Source: Adiantum capillus-veneris (Eukaryota > Streptophyta > Polypodiopsida > Polypodiales > Pteridaceae). Taken from it: a stretch of 64,000 nt of DNA. Of this stretch, positions 22,573 through 35,200 are shown piece by piece. Location of the stretch: the NCBI GenBank assembly GCA_014529385.2, contig CM043944.1, positions 48,400,768 through 48,464,767 on the forward strand. Direction: 5' to 3'. The position numbers were made by a program, and so were the translations under genes. Numbering within the stretch: position 1 is the first letter of the stretch; each line of letters begins with the position of its first letter. The notes below the pieces were generated by a model, which was given only the letters and a program-made list of their open reading frames with translations, was not told where the DNA came from and searched no databases.

Positions 22573-25500
22573 ATGCATCTGCGCTCTGGTCGTGTGTTAG
22601 AGACGGAGCAACTAGAGAGAATTTCGACTTACGCGAGTTCTCAATATCCACCTACTTTAGGTTCCGGGCCCTCGGCGGGGACCCAAGGTAGTACAAACCA
22701 AGACCCGAACATAGCGGCTAGTGACTCTTCCTCTGACTACGACATCATGGAGGGTTTCCCAATGCCTAATCCCGATAGCTCAAGCCAAGACATGCATGCC
22801 ATGGGCCCGAGGTCCGGGCCGAGCGTGCTTAGCCGCTTGAAGGAAACCTTTAGTAGAGCCACTCGCTCCGAACATGGAGCTAATGATGTAAATGAAGGGG
22901 GTGGGGAAGTAAATTCTCCATTCATGACCAACGTAGACCCTATACCCTTAGAGAATGTGCACGTGAATACTTCATTCACTGCACCTCCTGACTCTTCAGA
23001 GTTATTTCCCAACGAGGTCATATTACCCGATGGTAGAAGCCTTGCCGAAGTACAAGAGGTTGAGCGATATATCCTTGCAGCGAGGGAAAAGGAAATTCAG
23101 AGCTTACGCAAGGCGGAGCAACGAAGAGAGTTAAAAGCGAAAGCCCCTATGTCAATATCCTTGCTAAGAGAGAAATCAAGTGCTCCTGACTTAGCAACTG
23201 CTAACGGGCAACCTCTAGAAAGCAACATTGCATCTAGCTCAAAGGACACCCCTAGCCCCTCAATCCTAGATGGAGTGTTCTTAAATGTGAACTGGGAGTA
23301 CGAACTACAAACGGAAACTCTGACCGACATATACACAGGTCACACCTATCACGTGGGTTGGTTAGATGTCCTACAATCCACAATGGGTGCTACTAGTGTG
23401 GATGATCAACAACAAAGAGTTTGTGAGGTCATCCATATGGTCATTGAGTTAGAGAGACAGAACAAGGGGATCAACATGCCTTCAACGGGTCTCATGAGAT
23501 TCTTAGATACAGGAAAGGCTAAACAACCGACCTTATCGCAAATGGAGACTCCCTCGGTAAGTCCGATGGATCCTCCATACGTTGTTTCGCGAGGGGTCTC
23601 AGTGTAATCTGAGCCCACAAGTGATAGCTTTACCTTTCCAAGTCTAGCTCATCTTTCCCTTGATGACACCACGGCTACCATGCCTACCCCAATGATGGGC
23701 ATGCCAAGAAACATGCCATGGACCTCATTTATTAGTAAAGCACCGATACATGGTAGCTCAATGCCTGCAACAGTACCTACAAGTGTGTACCAATCGTATA
23801 CACCCATGGGTCCTCGTACTCATGTAGTCTCTACTCCTCCCATTGTTTCAACAACCTATGCTCCACAACCACAATACCCAAGCTCTTATTTCCATGGGAC
23901 TATACCGGCTAGCATTAGCATGTCACATCCGACGTCTGCTATGCCTAGAGCCACACATATGAACTTTGGGCCACCACATGGCACAACATCGTAACCAACG
24001 TGGAACCCAAGGGCTTCCTATGCGCTAAGCCCGATGCCAATACCTACTCCACATGTAGTCTCTGGAGCACCTCCACCCACGGTGCCTACTCACTTAGGTG
24101 ACTTGGCAACATTTGCTCACGCTATCGATCAATCTATTGCTGAGAATATGCATAACGCGCCTGATAGAGAGCCTAGAAGTAAGGCAGTACAAATAGCCAA
24201 GCTCACACAAAAATTTAGTGGAGACGGGGATGTGAGAAAGCATATCGAAGTGTTTTAAAAAAATGCGATAGGAGAACACAATGACCTTCATAAGAGTAAT
24301 GCTTTAAGCCTAACCTTAAGTGGGAAGGCAGGGGATTGGTATAGAACCCTAAGGGTGGAAGAAAAAACGATTTACCCTACTCTTAGGAGACTGTTCTTGA
24401 AAGAATACATACGAGAGGGAGTACTTTGGGGTGTAGCCTCTCAGCTCCAGAAAGCCCAACGAGAGGAAGGAGAGTCGATGACAGACTTTATTAGTCGCTT
24501 GAAGCATTTGAATTTTCGATGTAATCCAAATGAGCGCTTCAACAATAACCAATTGCTTGATAGATTCATTAGGGGATTACGACACGAGGATATCTACAAT
24601 GGCCTAGTCATTAAAGGTATCACCACTTGGGAAGCAATCACCACCAATGCGATCCAATTGGAGGATAATTTAATGATTCAAGGAGAAAGAGTGTATGTTG
24701 AGTCTAAATCTATTAGCTCACAAGCATCGGGGCATCAACCAATGACCCTAAAGCCTTTGCTAAGGAGCCAAAGATATCTGAGATGACTTTAGCAGATCCC
24801 ACCAAGGCTATTCAAGAGAGTCTTAGAGACAATCGTGCTCCGCAAAACAATCATATGTATCCAAGAAGGGAGCAACAATGGTGCTCAGTATGCTATGGAC
24901 CGCATAGTACCAGTGAATGCCCTACTTTTAGAGTAAAATTCAATGGGAATTGCAATGCCTGTGGGAGGTATGGTCATCAAGCTAAGGATTGCATAGTATT
25001 TAAGCACGCGATGGCCAATAGACCAACCTTAGCATGGACAGACACACCTCGAGTGCCTGCATTGATGCCGAGCCCACCTCTTGAACAAACATCACAACAC
25101 ATGGTCCCTAGGGCCCAAAATGTTATTCAAACAACACCTTTACCACCTCCAGTGCTAGGACCGCAACCACCACATCTGAGAATCACTTCTGTGAATCAAG
25201 TGGGTTGCGAGTCATCTATTGCTTGTTTGGAAGGTTGTGAGGAAGATATAGATCCTAATATTGCCTATGGGCTGGATGTGCTTAAAGAAAGTCCACAATA
25301 CTACATGGAGGACTATTAGGGACAAGTCAAACTTGTATATAAAGTAGCTGCTCTTGCGGCAAGAGGCCAAAATATCAATTACACTGCTGAGAGACCACCT
25401 CTTCAATGCTATGAGTGTGGAGGTCCACATCGTGTAGGTGAGTGTCCTATTAGGATACAAAAGAACGCCACACTAATGCAAACCAATCAAGCGAGCACGT

Positions 25501-26300
25501 CTACAATGCCCATACTCATGTGTAATCGATGTGGAATAGATCATTTGATTGCCCAATGTCCAAATAATCCAAATGCACCGAGGATCACGCCATTAAACTT
25601 GATTGAAGTTACCGAGGAGCCATCACAAAGTACACTTGTGGTACCACTAAACGTACTCACATGATCGATGCTCCAAAAACAAAATTATATTCTTGAGGAA
25701 AGAGACACGGCATCAATTGCCCAATCTCAGAAAAAGAAGAAAACACGAAGGAAGAGATCACAAGAAACAGCGAAGTCAGACCCCAGTTCAAAGACCAACA
25801 TAGCTGGTGAAGACCCTGTATAGATGAACGACGTTGAAGAGGATTCGGATTTAGGTGAAACCATGGAGACCAAAACAACCACTAAGATAGAAACCAACAA
25901 GGAAGATAGAAACGACCACTAAGATAGAGACCAACAAGGAAGATCTTCATGAGCCACAATGGCCAGGATCCAAAAAGAAGATAGGAACTTATCCAAACCC
26001 TACAGAGGAGATTGAGCAAGTCAAGCAATTAAGGAGTTTGGTAGAAGATACCCAAAGGGATCTAGAACCAGCACCTAGGCAGATCCAGATTACAGACACC
26101 GTGTTCCCTACGCAACAACAATCTCACCAAGACCATAGACCCTTAGCCACACCTAGTGTCATCCAAGAAGAAAGTGACTTAAAGTCATGGGAAAGTGGGT
26201 GTACTCACTTCTTGATGGAAAGAATGTTTACAGAGGGACTACTTGATCCTATCGAAGAAATGGAGATCCCATCTTCTCCATGTTAAGGGACTAAAACCCA
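22573..26300 (+). pseudogene. gag of gypsy element A (decayed), with four zinc knuckles
   Basis: Product: capsid/nucleocapsid precursor. It begins MHLRSGRVLE. Recognisable parts are a capsid-like region around 24200-24700 (KLTQKFSGDGD, AGDWYRTL, FLKEYIREGVLWG) and four CCHC knuckles at about 24870-25560: CSVCYGPHSTSEC, CNACGRYGHQAKDC, CYECGGPHRVGEC and CNRCGIDHLIAQC. In-frame stops lie at 23605, 23992, 24256, 25317, 25662 and 26284, and frameshifts near 24760 and 26000. Compared with copies C and D, at least four of the stops are C-to-T or G-to-A changes. A full-length protein is not possible. Confidence 0.85.
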
Positions 26301-26325
26301 AAAGGTACCGTTAAACATTGCCAAA

Positions 26326-27972
26326 TTGATGGATTTCATGTCTTCAGAAGTTAGAACCACCATCATGTCCAAACTATATAAAGACCCTGAGCTAGTCTTA
26401 GCTCTTCGAGCCTTCCTCCATGGAAAACTGAAGTTTGGGCTACCACAATTTGCACTGATGGATGGAGCTGGGGAGATGCCAATAGAGGAGGAACACATAG
26501 ATCCACAACCCAACCTAGATGAGAACCTTGTTATAGAAATACCTGTTAACAAGTTGGGACAATACTTTGAAGGTGATGAATCCAATGCGACCATACCAAT
26601 CACTACTAATGGAATAATTGTGAAGGGAATCCTTGATGGTGGCGCTAGGGTTAGCATTGTGACTAAAAATTGATGGGAAGCTATGGGAAGACCTCACCTT
26701 GCGACCACAACCATAGTAATGAAGATGGCCAATGGGTCTATTGTTAAACCTATTGGGATGCTAGAAGATCTCAAGATCAAGGTCTTTGGACATAAAATAA
26801 GGATTACCTTCATTGTTATGGATTTCTCCAAACACACTATGGCATCGGAGATGATCTTAGGACGTCCTTTCATGAGGGAATCAAAAATGGTGCATGACTG
26901 GTCTAAAAACCATGTCTACTTGCAGTTCCAAGATTCTGTCATTCGAGTGGATCTTGTAACGGGTCGAGCACATCGTCTAGGAAACAGGTTTATAATTGAT
27001 CATAGATCTAACACAACAGTTCACTCGGCCCCATTGCAGTATTGTTACACGTGTAAAGCAGACATTGATGTTGGAGAAGATTCTCCTTATATGGATGTAC
27101 TACCTGGGATGACTGAGTCGGACAATGTGGATTTGGTCCACCTAGTAGCAACCATAGACACTTGGGAAAATAGGGGGACGACCTGGGTAACACCTGAGGG
27201 CGATGAAATGCCACCACTCGTACCCTTAATTATGCTAGAAGCAATGCATATATCTTCTGACAAGACTCCTCCTCATATGACTAAGAAAACATACAAGTGG
27301 GTCCCTAAAGCTTCTTTAGCAACCATAGCCAGTGCTAAAAGACAGGAGCTTGGTAAGAGATGTCCCATTCGCTCCAAGAAATGTAAGGAAACGGGGAGTT
27401 GGATTCCTAAACGACTATTGGAAGCCCAAGGCTACTATCAAGGAAATGATCAAATCTGGGTGCCAAAACGTAAATTGCACTCTTACTTGTCACCGGGCCC
27501 ATGTGAGCTCAATCATGTAGCTCCAAAACAAATTAACGATCGTGGAAAGAAAAAAATCACAGAACGCTACACACCCGCTCCAGAGCTAGTTTGGGTACCG
27601 AAGAAAGAACAATTTGTTCCAGCTAGCTCAGGAAGAGGGGAGTCCCATGAAGCTTCTAGCTCCTCATGTAATGCATCCATAGAGGTGGACCTCCATAAAG
27701 CTACAAAGAAATCCACACCTCCCAGTGTTCAAGAATCACCTGAAGAACCACTTCAAGTTCGATCCTGGGAGAGTACCTCCATAAAGCTACAAAGAAATCA
27801 ACACCTCCCAGTGTTCAAGAATCACCTGAAGAACCACTTCAAGTTCGATCCTGGGAGAGTACCTTACCACCCTTGCAACTCGACGAGGCACCTAAGGTAA
27901 TAGGAAACTATTGGAAAAAATCCCCACCTATTACCAACTGGAACAATTGGTTTCAAAGGATGACAAGCTCAT
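26326..27972 (+). pseudogene. Element A: first retropepsin (DGGA) joined directly to the W-x-P-K 3' domain
   Basis: The frame encodes GQYFEGDESNATIPIT, then LDGGARVS as the altered active site, and ILGRPFMRE as the C-terminal protease motif. A TGA at 26671 and further lesions break it. After LEAMHISSDKT the sequence passes straight into YKWVPKA, a motif that in element D lies about 4.2 kb later, after integrase and the second protease. The same junction is present in element C. An 86-base tandem duplication (units from 27691 and 27777) shifts the frame near the end. The coding homology ends with the counterpart of D's NWFQRV...FQTV tail. Confidence 0.82.
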
Positions 27973-27994
27973 TTCAAACGGTATGATCTACCCA

Positions 27995-28005
27995 AGGAAG
28001 GGGGG
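27995..28005 (+). promoter_or_regulatory. Internal polypurine tract of element A
   Basis: 'aggaagggggg' lies just after the polyprotein end. It is the same 11 bases as the PPT at 29623-29633 next to the 3' LTR, and is also present in C and D. It may be a second plus-strand primer (inference). Confidence 0.55.
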
Positions 28006-29635
28006 AGTGTTTGCTGATAGTCATCATTCACTCACTCTCCTCTCAACCTTGTTTCCCTGACCTCTTAATCTCCAATCTTAAGGAATGTATATATATAGCC
28101 TTATACTCATAAAAAAAATAAAAATAAAGAGCAAGAGCAATTAGCAAATGAGTATGCACAATTAAAGTCAAAACATTGACTCAGACCTACACATTCGCAT
28201 CCGGTACACTAAAACAAAAACCTATGCCATAAAACACCTTTGATCCTCATCACTCGAATCATGGAGGGTAGGTAAGATTAGTACGATAGGAGTGTTTCTG
28301 TTTTAGAGTTGAGTGATTACCAAAGTTCTTTTTTCCCATTGATGTGCCTCCTAGAGGTATTCTTTATGTTTCCTAGTGTGTACAGGAACATGTTGCTGTG
28401 GTTAGGATTTGAACCTTCATGGGATCTTTCTCTCGTTCACACTTCAAATCAAGCGCGACCATCAACACAAACAGGTGTTTCTTGTCCATTAGCATTGCCC
28501 CTTATCTTTTTTGCATCCATGTTTGCCTGCTTTGATTGTGATTGGTAGCATAATATTCATCGCATTTGCTTAGTATCAAACATTTAATTCAATGTAATTT
28601 TTTGTCATAATCACTTGTCTAGGTTTAAAAATTAAGCAGTCCGACTAAGCTAGTTTGACCAAGCTAGGCGTTAGAGATCTTCTCTTAATACCATGGGGAA
28701 TGCCTTCCTAATAATCAATGGTTACTTAGGTTCTTAATCCGATTTAGGCAGCATTGTGTGAAATTTACTAGGGCTTTCTAGTGGGCTTAGTCCCTATTGA
28801 CCTTTAGCTTAAGTATTATAAAGGGAGTTTACTAGTGTGATGAGCCTGGGGAGGTGTAACAGTGTTATATGACCCCCCAAAGTTACAAAATTAAAATGCT
28901 GAAAATGAACAAACAAAAAATCAAAGTGCCACAATGTAAAATCTTAAGCTGGAAGAGAAATCTCAGCTTGATTGGGTACTTCACTCACATGTATCGCCTA
29001 TGGTACTAGAGCCCTAGAGGTTCCCAAAGTGGGCGTTTTTCCTTGAAAATCAAAAAACCCAAGGCATACAAAATAAGCACACACATGAAAATTGAGTCAC
29101 TGTGAAAAGACTTTGGGGAGTCAAAGAAAAGGTGATCAGTTAGGCGATGATTTCATGAGAAATTCCTTTTATTGTAGCTTAACTACAAGGTCTTCTAGGT
29201 ATAGCCTCTAGTCAGCCCTCGAACATGAAATACTTGGCTCTCGTGATTAAACAACTTAATTGACCAGAGAAAATTAAGAAGCTTACCCATGGTATTAATA
29301 GTCGATATCTAGTGCCTTTCGACCGTTAAATTAGCGACCCCATACTTGTTTAATTTTTTATCTTTACAACTGTTTATGCGTTTGATTATATTGCAATTTA
29401 ATGTTTATTGCTGACAGATGGTTTAAAATTATGTTACCAATCAAATTGTCTCCCTACAACTGCATATGCTTTTTAATTGCTTATGAGAATGCAATTACTG
29501 TGCCAATATTGTTTGATTTTGCAGTGAGTGACTGAAGAAGGCTAAGGACATTCATCTCAAATGCTCTTCCACCTCGACAAATGAGCTTCGACTCAATAGC
29601 TTCCGAGGACGGAATCTACATCAGGAAGGGGGGCA
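28006..29635 (+). other. 3' noncoding region of element A with terminal PPT
   Basis: About 1.6 kb without a coding domain. It is collinear with 57150-58512 (D) and inverted 40567-42190 (C), except that D's small ORF is absent here. It has a TATA-like 'tatatata' near 28088. The PPT 'aggaaggggggca' at 29623-29635 directly abuts the 3' LTR. Confidence 0.75.
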
Positions 29636-29930
29636 TGTTAACCCTCACGGCTCACTGACACCCTATCACCTACGACGGACGTTGTATTATTTACTTGTAG
29701 AGTCGGGTACCGGGCTTGTCGGTCCAATAGGAAAAGGGTAAGAGTGATCGCCGATGAGAGGCGCACTCTAACTGGAACATTCAAGGGATTAGTTAGCTAA
29801 GCATGGGCGTCCAAGTGTGAATGGGGCGAGCTCATATAAAAGTCAACTAAACCTAAAATTCACTCATTCTCTCATTTGTGCAATTGAAGAGTGCTCTTGC
29901 TCCATCTCCATCTTCTTCTTCTTCATCTCC

Positions 29931-29999
<69 letters not shown>

Positions 30000-30267
30000 T
30001 GAGAGAGAGAGAGAGAGTGTGTGTGTGTGTTCGATCGAGCATTGCGGCGGCACGACGGCGGCGAGGCAGTTGAGCGCGGTGTAGCGGAATCTCCCTCTTC
30101 TTCGCGGCGAGGAATCCTCCACGAAGCAAGCGTAGGGCGATGAGTGACACACCATCGTTATCTTTGAGCTTACTAGTTTAGGCTTGTTGTGTGCTTGGAG
30201 CCATTTGTAGCTCGCACACGGTGTATCGGCAAGTTCCTTGCATTGACACGTACGACATACACGCACA
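29636..30267 (+). repeat. 3' LTR of gypsy element A
   Basis: TGTTAACC...CGCACA, followed by target duplication GTGTC. It contains an expanded (TG)n run at about 29932-29995 and a GA run, which create false Cys-Val or Thr-His repeat frames on both strands. Confidence 0.92.
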
Positions 30268-30272
30268 GTGTC

Positions 30273-30303
30273 ATTGCACCTCTCTGAAGAGCAATTATGA
30301 GGT

Positions 30304-30387
<84 letters not shown>

Positions 30388-31371
30388 ATTGGCAATTTGG
30401 CATCAACATCTTTTATGAGGTTACCAGTTGCTTCTCAAAAATCTCAAAAGAATAATATAGCTCAATGTCACAATATGAAAGGGTTATTCTTGTGTGAAGT
30501 TGTAAAAATGATGTTACTCAAAAATTGTCTTCTATGTTAAAAGCAAATAGCTTGAAAAGCCTTAATCAATTGTAGCCACAAATTTTCTTCAAATAGTAAT
30601 TCATATGAACGTTAGGATGGAAGAAAAATCTCCCTGATTTTATTGTCAACAAAAAAATCCTTCAAAGATGTGCTTCAATCTAACGACATGCTTGCTCTAA
30701 AATCGAGCAGTTGTGCATAAATGGGGCCCTAGGGGGTGACCTTGAAGCTTGTAGAAATTGCCCTAATTTGATGCATGTGTAGAGAATTGATGCAAATAAT
30801 CTCAAGTAATGAACTAGAGAGCAAAAAACCAAATTAAGCATAGGTGCATTGTCGGCATCCACAAGGAGAAACCGAGTCAATGTTTGGGAAAGGTGTATCT
30901 TAGCCTAGCCTTGCACCAGTTAGAATGCAAGACAGTAAGTTAAGATGAAGGGGATGATTTCTTTTAGATTAGCTTGAAGGGATTTGTGTATGCTCATGAT
31001 AAAAGTCGTTCAAGAACATTGCTTTGGTTTTGGGCTATTTTAACCTTCAGACAATATGACTGTGAGTTGTAACCTTCTTTTTGCAATACAAAGGCTTTGG
31101 GCTTTATGAACTTTTGCCAATTTGGGCACCAAGGATGGCCTCCCAACTCCAAAATATAGGCTTCATCATATTACTCTTGGATTCTGGGTCTTTTGAACAT
31201 GAAGTAGGCATTTGGCCTTAGTTACTATGGGCACCCAACAATATTGGGGTTTGGCAACATGAATTGGAGAAAGTAAAAACTCTCAAACATGATGATAGCA
31301 GCGAATGTGAGAAGAAGTCGAGGAAGAAGTAAAGCTTGTGATGCTCATAGTAATCGTTAGAGAGCTAAACT
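30273..31371. other. Inter-element DNA; no gene seen
   Basis: A (CT)n(CA)n microsatellite at 30307-30388, then AT-rich sequence with no recognisable domain. Confidence 0.5.
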
Positions 31372-32050
31372 TGTTAGGAAATATGACGTAGCTATATAGA
31401 TAATTGAGTAGATTACTTAATGGAGAGAGACAGATTTTCTCACACGAGATTATAGAGTAGAGAGAGAGAAAGAGAGTACACACGATATACGTGGTTCACC
31501 CAATGTGGGCTACGTCCCATGGGAAAGTAGTCACTCAATGGCTTTAGTACTTCAAAACAAGAAGTAGTTTACAAAGGGATTATTCCTTTTTGGAGCTCCC
31601 GCCTTGCTTCACTCTCACCACCTCACATCCACCTTGTTGCATCAACTTCACACTCTAAAATGTGTGTAGAAATGGCTTCCTTTTATAGGCCAAAAGGGTT
31701 GCCCTCTCTCATGAGAGGCAGCCATGTGTAGCCGCCCTTGTGTAGACAAAGTCCAAATCGGACCCTCCAATCCGCCCATGTGTGGCCGCCCTTGAGAAGA
31801 CAAGTCCGCTTTTGAATTCGGCCACCGGCCAACCGGCCAACCGACTGGTTGTTTTCCGATCACTTTCTAACCGCCGTCTGGCCATAATATTCCGGCGAAA
31901 ATGAAATTTTTGGTTTTCAGTGAGTGCTTTTTATTTTCTACGAGTGATTTTTCTTCACGCACAATGGCTTCTCCTCATAATGGGGGCTTTACAAATGTGC
32001 ATTTTTACCACAGAAAATTACAAGGAGTAAATCAGGCTCCATACTTAACA
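31372..32050 (-). repeat. 3' LTR of copia-2
   Basis: Plus-strand reading starts 'tgttaggaaatatgacg' and ends 'ccatacttaaca'. The next bases, 'atctcccacttgg', are the complement of the polypurine tract 'ccaagtgggagat'. 679 bases, collinear with the decayed copia-1 LTR at 17812. Confidence 0.88.
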
Positions 32051-32221
32051 ATCTCCCACTTGGAGACTGATCTCCAAACCAAACCTGTGACTGCTTTCCA
32101 TCCTAGCTTCTTATCCTTGAATGCCGATTGAAGATGAGCAAAAGCTCAACTTCTCCTTCTTGACCACCTTTGTAAACATGTCTACAAGATTTTCACTTGT
32201 ATGCACCTTTCCTAGCTTTAG

Positions 32222-35200
32222 TTATCCCTCTTCCAAAAGAGTGCATATGAAGTGATATCTCACCTCAATGTGCTTTGTCCTTGAATGAAAGGCTGAGTTC
32301 TTGGCAAGATGGATAGCGCTTTGGCTATCACTATACAAGACACAATTGTCTTGTTTGAATCCAAGCTCTTCTAAGAATCTGTGAAGCCACATAATTTCTT
32401 TGCTTGCCTCCGTCATTGCGACATACTCTGCCTCCGTGGTAGAAAGTGAAACCATTTTCTGTAACTTTGAAGCGCAGCTTACTATTGTGCCTCCAACCAT
32501 GAAGACATAGCTAGTAGTGCTCCTTCGAGTATCTTTGTCACCTTCCATATGTGCATCAGCATACCCTTGAAGAAAAATATCAGTTCCTCCAAAATACAAA
32601 GCATTTGTTGTTGTCCCTTTTAGATACCTAAGTATCCACTTCACAGCTTGCCAATGCTCTTTACCTGGGTTGTCCATGAACCTACTCACAACCATAGCAT
32701 ACATTAGAGAACCTACCACTGCAGCATATGGAACTTCAGACATATAGTCTATCTCCTCTTGTGTCTTTGGACACATATCCTTGGATAGTTTAAAGTGACT
32801 AGCCAAAGGTGTAGAAATCGTTTTTTCATTTTGCATTGCAAACCTTTCTAGTACCTTTTTGATGTAATCCTCTTGAGATAGCTTTATTCTCTTCTTCATC
32901 CTATCCCTTGATATCTTCATACCAAGTATCCTCTTTGCAACACCTAAATCTTTCATTGAAAAAGATTTAGACAGCTCCTCTTTTAGGTCTTTGATGTCCT
33001 GTATGTTAGCACTTGCAATCATCATGTCATCAACATACAACATTAGGATGATGAGTTTCCCATCTCCCAAATTCTTCGTGTAGACGCAGTGATCCGAGTT
33101 GCATCTTGTGAATCCATGATCCAGCATCCATCGACCAAACTTCAAGTACCATTTTCTTGATGCTTGCTTAAAACCATACAAGCTCTTCTTTAATCTGCAA
33201 ACCATTTTCTCCTTACCTTTTACTTCATACCCCTTTGGTTGAAGCATGTAAATTTCCTCCTCTAAGTCACCGTGAGGGAATGCCGTATTTACATCCATTT
33301 GCTCGAAGGCATGAGCAGCCACAAGGCTTAAGACAAGCCTAATTGAGTTCATTTTTACAACAGGAGAAAATATTTCATTGAAGTCAATACCTTTCTTTTG
33401 AGAAAACCCTTTTACCACAAGCGTGGACTTGTACCTTTTCTTCCCACCTTCTTCTTCCTTCACCTTATACACCCATTTGTTATGGAGTGCCCGCTTACCT
33501 TTAGGAAACTCAACCAACTTCCATGTTTGGTTGCGATGTAGTGAGTCCATATCCACTTGCATGCTCTTCATCCATTCTTCTTTGGATTCATGATGCATAG
33601 CTTCTTTGTATGATTCTGGCTCTCCAGAATCTGAGATCAAGAGATGGTTGAAGGAAGGAACAAACCTTTCTGGAGGTCTACTTGCTCTTGTGGATCTTCG
33701 GGGAATAGGTTGAGGCTCCTCATTTGGTTGACGTTGTTGCATGTTGTCACCATTTTTAGTCCTTGAGTCTTCACCGTCCTCAAGCTCCATGTACTCATCA
33801 CCTGTTTCTTTTGTTTGTTTTCTTTTCAAATAATCTTTGTACATATTTTGTTCGTTAAAAATTACATCCCTACTTCTAAAGATTTTACCATCTTCAGGAT
33901 TCCATAGGGATACCCAAAGTCACCTTCTCCATAGCCGATGAAGAAACACTTTTTGGACTTTGCATCTAGCTTTGACCTTAGACTTCTATCTATGTGCATG
34001 AAAGCCTCGCACCCAAAAACCTTGAGAAATGAATAGTTTACCAGTTTACCTGTCCATGCCTCCTCTGGAACTCCCCCATCCAATGCCATTGAGGATGACC
34101 GGTTGATTAAGTACATAGACATACTTACTGCTTCCGCCGAAAGCTCAAGCGGTAGGCTTGCATGTAGCCGCATGCTTCGTGCTCGCTCCATGATTGTCAT
34201 GTTCATCCTTTCCAAAATCCCATTTTGTTGAGTGTTCTTCGGGTTGTCCGTTGCCTCCGAATACCATTGCTAGCACAAAAGCTTTCAAAAGCTTGGCTGC
34301 AATATTCGCCTCCATTGTCGGATCTGAGGCACTTAACCTTGGTACTTGCTTCATTCTCCACAAAGTCTTTCCACCTTTGAAATATCGAAAACACATCCGA
34401 CTTATTCTTCATGATATAAACCCATGTTTTTCTAGTCGCATCGTCTATGAATGTTACATAGTACAATGAGCCACCAAGTGATGGTGTATTTGCAGGACCC
34501 CAAACATCTGAATAAACCAACTCAAGTTTTTTATTTTTTCTTTCATTTCCTGATTTTGAAAATTTTACCCTCTTTTGTTTACCATAAACACAGAACTCTG
34601 TCCACTTCATTCAAACCTGGTAGAAGCTTCTTTGTTTGAAGTATTTGCATTCCTTTGGCACTCATATGCCCAAGCCGATAGTGCCACACCGCACTATCAA
34701 CTTCCGTAGCTATTGCACAAGTTGAAGATTGCGTGCTAACAGTACACAAGTAAAGTATACTGACCTTTTCTCCCTTGGCAACCACCAAAGATCCCTTTGA
34801 GATCTTCCACCGTTTGTTTCTGAATGCAATGTTGTGACCTTCATCGTCCAATTGTCCTGTAGAGATCAATTTTTTGCGAAGAGAAGAAACATGCCTAACA
34901 TCTCTAAGCTTCCATTCATTTCTGTTAGTAGTTTTGATAGAAACTCTACCTTTGCCGATAATCTCACAAGCTTCATCATCTCCCAAGTATACATACCCAA
35001 AATTACCTTTGGTGTAATCTTGGAAATGTTGCTTGTGTGGTGTCGCATGGAATGAAGCCCCAGAATCTACTATCCAAGAATTAGACACATTGTCTAACGA
35101 GAGAATTAGAGCATCTTGCTCTACTTTACCTGCCACGTTGGCTTCCGATGTTGGCTTGTTGTCTTGAGACTCCGACTCCTTCTTCTTCTTGGACCAGCAA

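Larger units (their letters stand above)
21263..30267 (+). mobile_element. Ty3/gypsy element A: LTR-bounded, internally deleted, non-autonomous
   Basis: LTRs at 21263-21834 and 29636-30267 flank gag, the first protease and the 3' W-x-P-K domain. A 5-base target duplication GTGTC stands at 21258-21262 and 30268-30272. RT, RNase H, integrase and the second protease, all present in element D, are missing through an internal deletion at about 27262-27290. Twelve differences counted in the first about 235 bases of the two LTRs make it older than D. All frames carry stops, so it is inactive now. Confidence 0.92.

Noticed and set aside
22737-23618. Minus-strand frames inside element A gag
   Set aside because: Antisense shadows of gag; equivalent shadows recur in the other gypsy copies.
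29817-30418. Cys-Val and Thr-His repeat proteins on both strands
   Set aside because: Translations of the (TG)n/(GA)n microsatellites of the LTR; also at 20645, 40175 and 58670.
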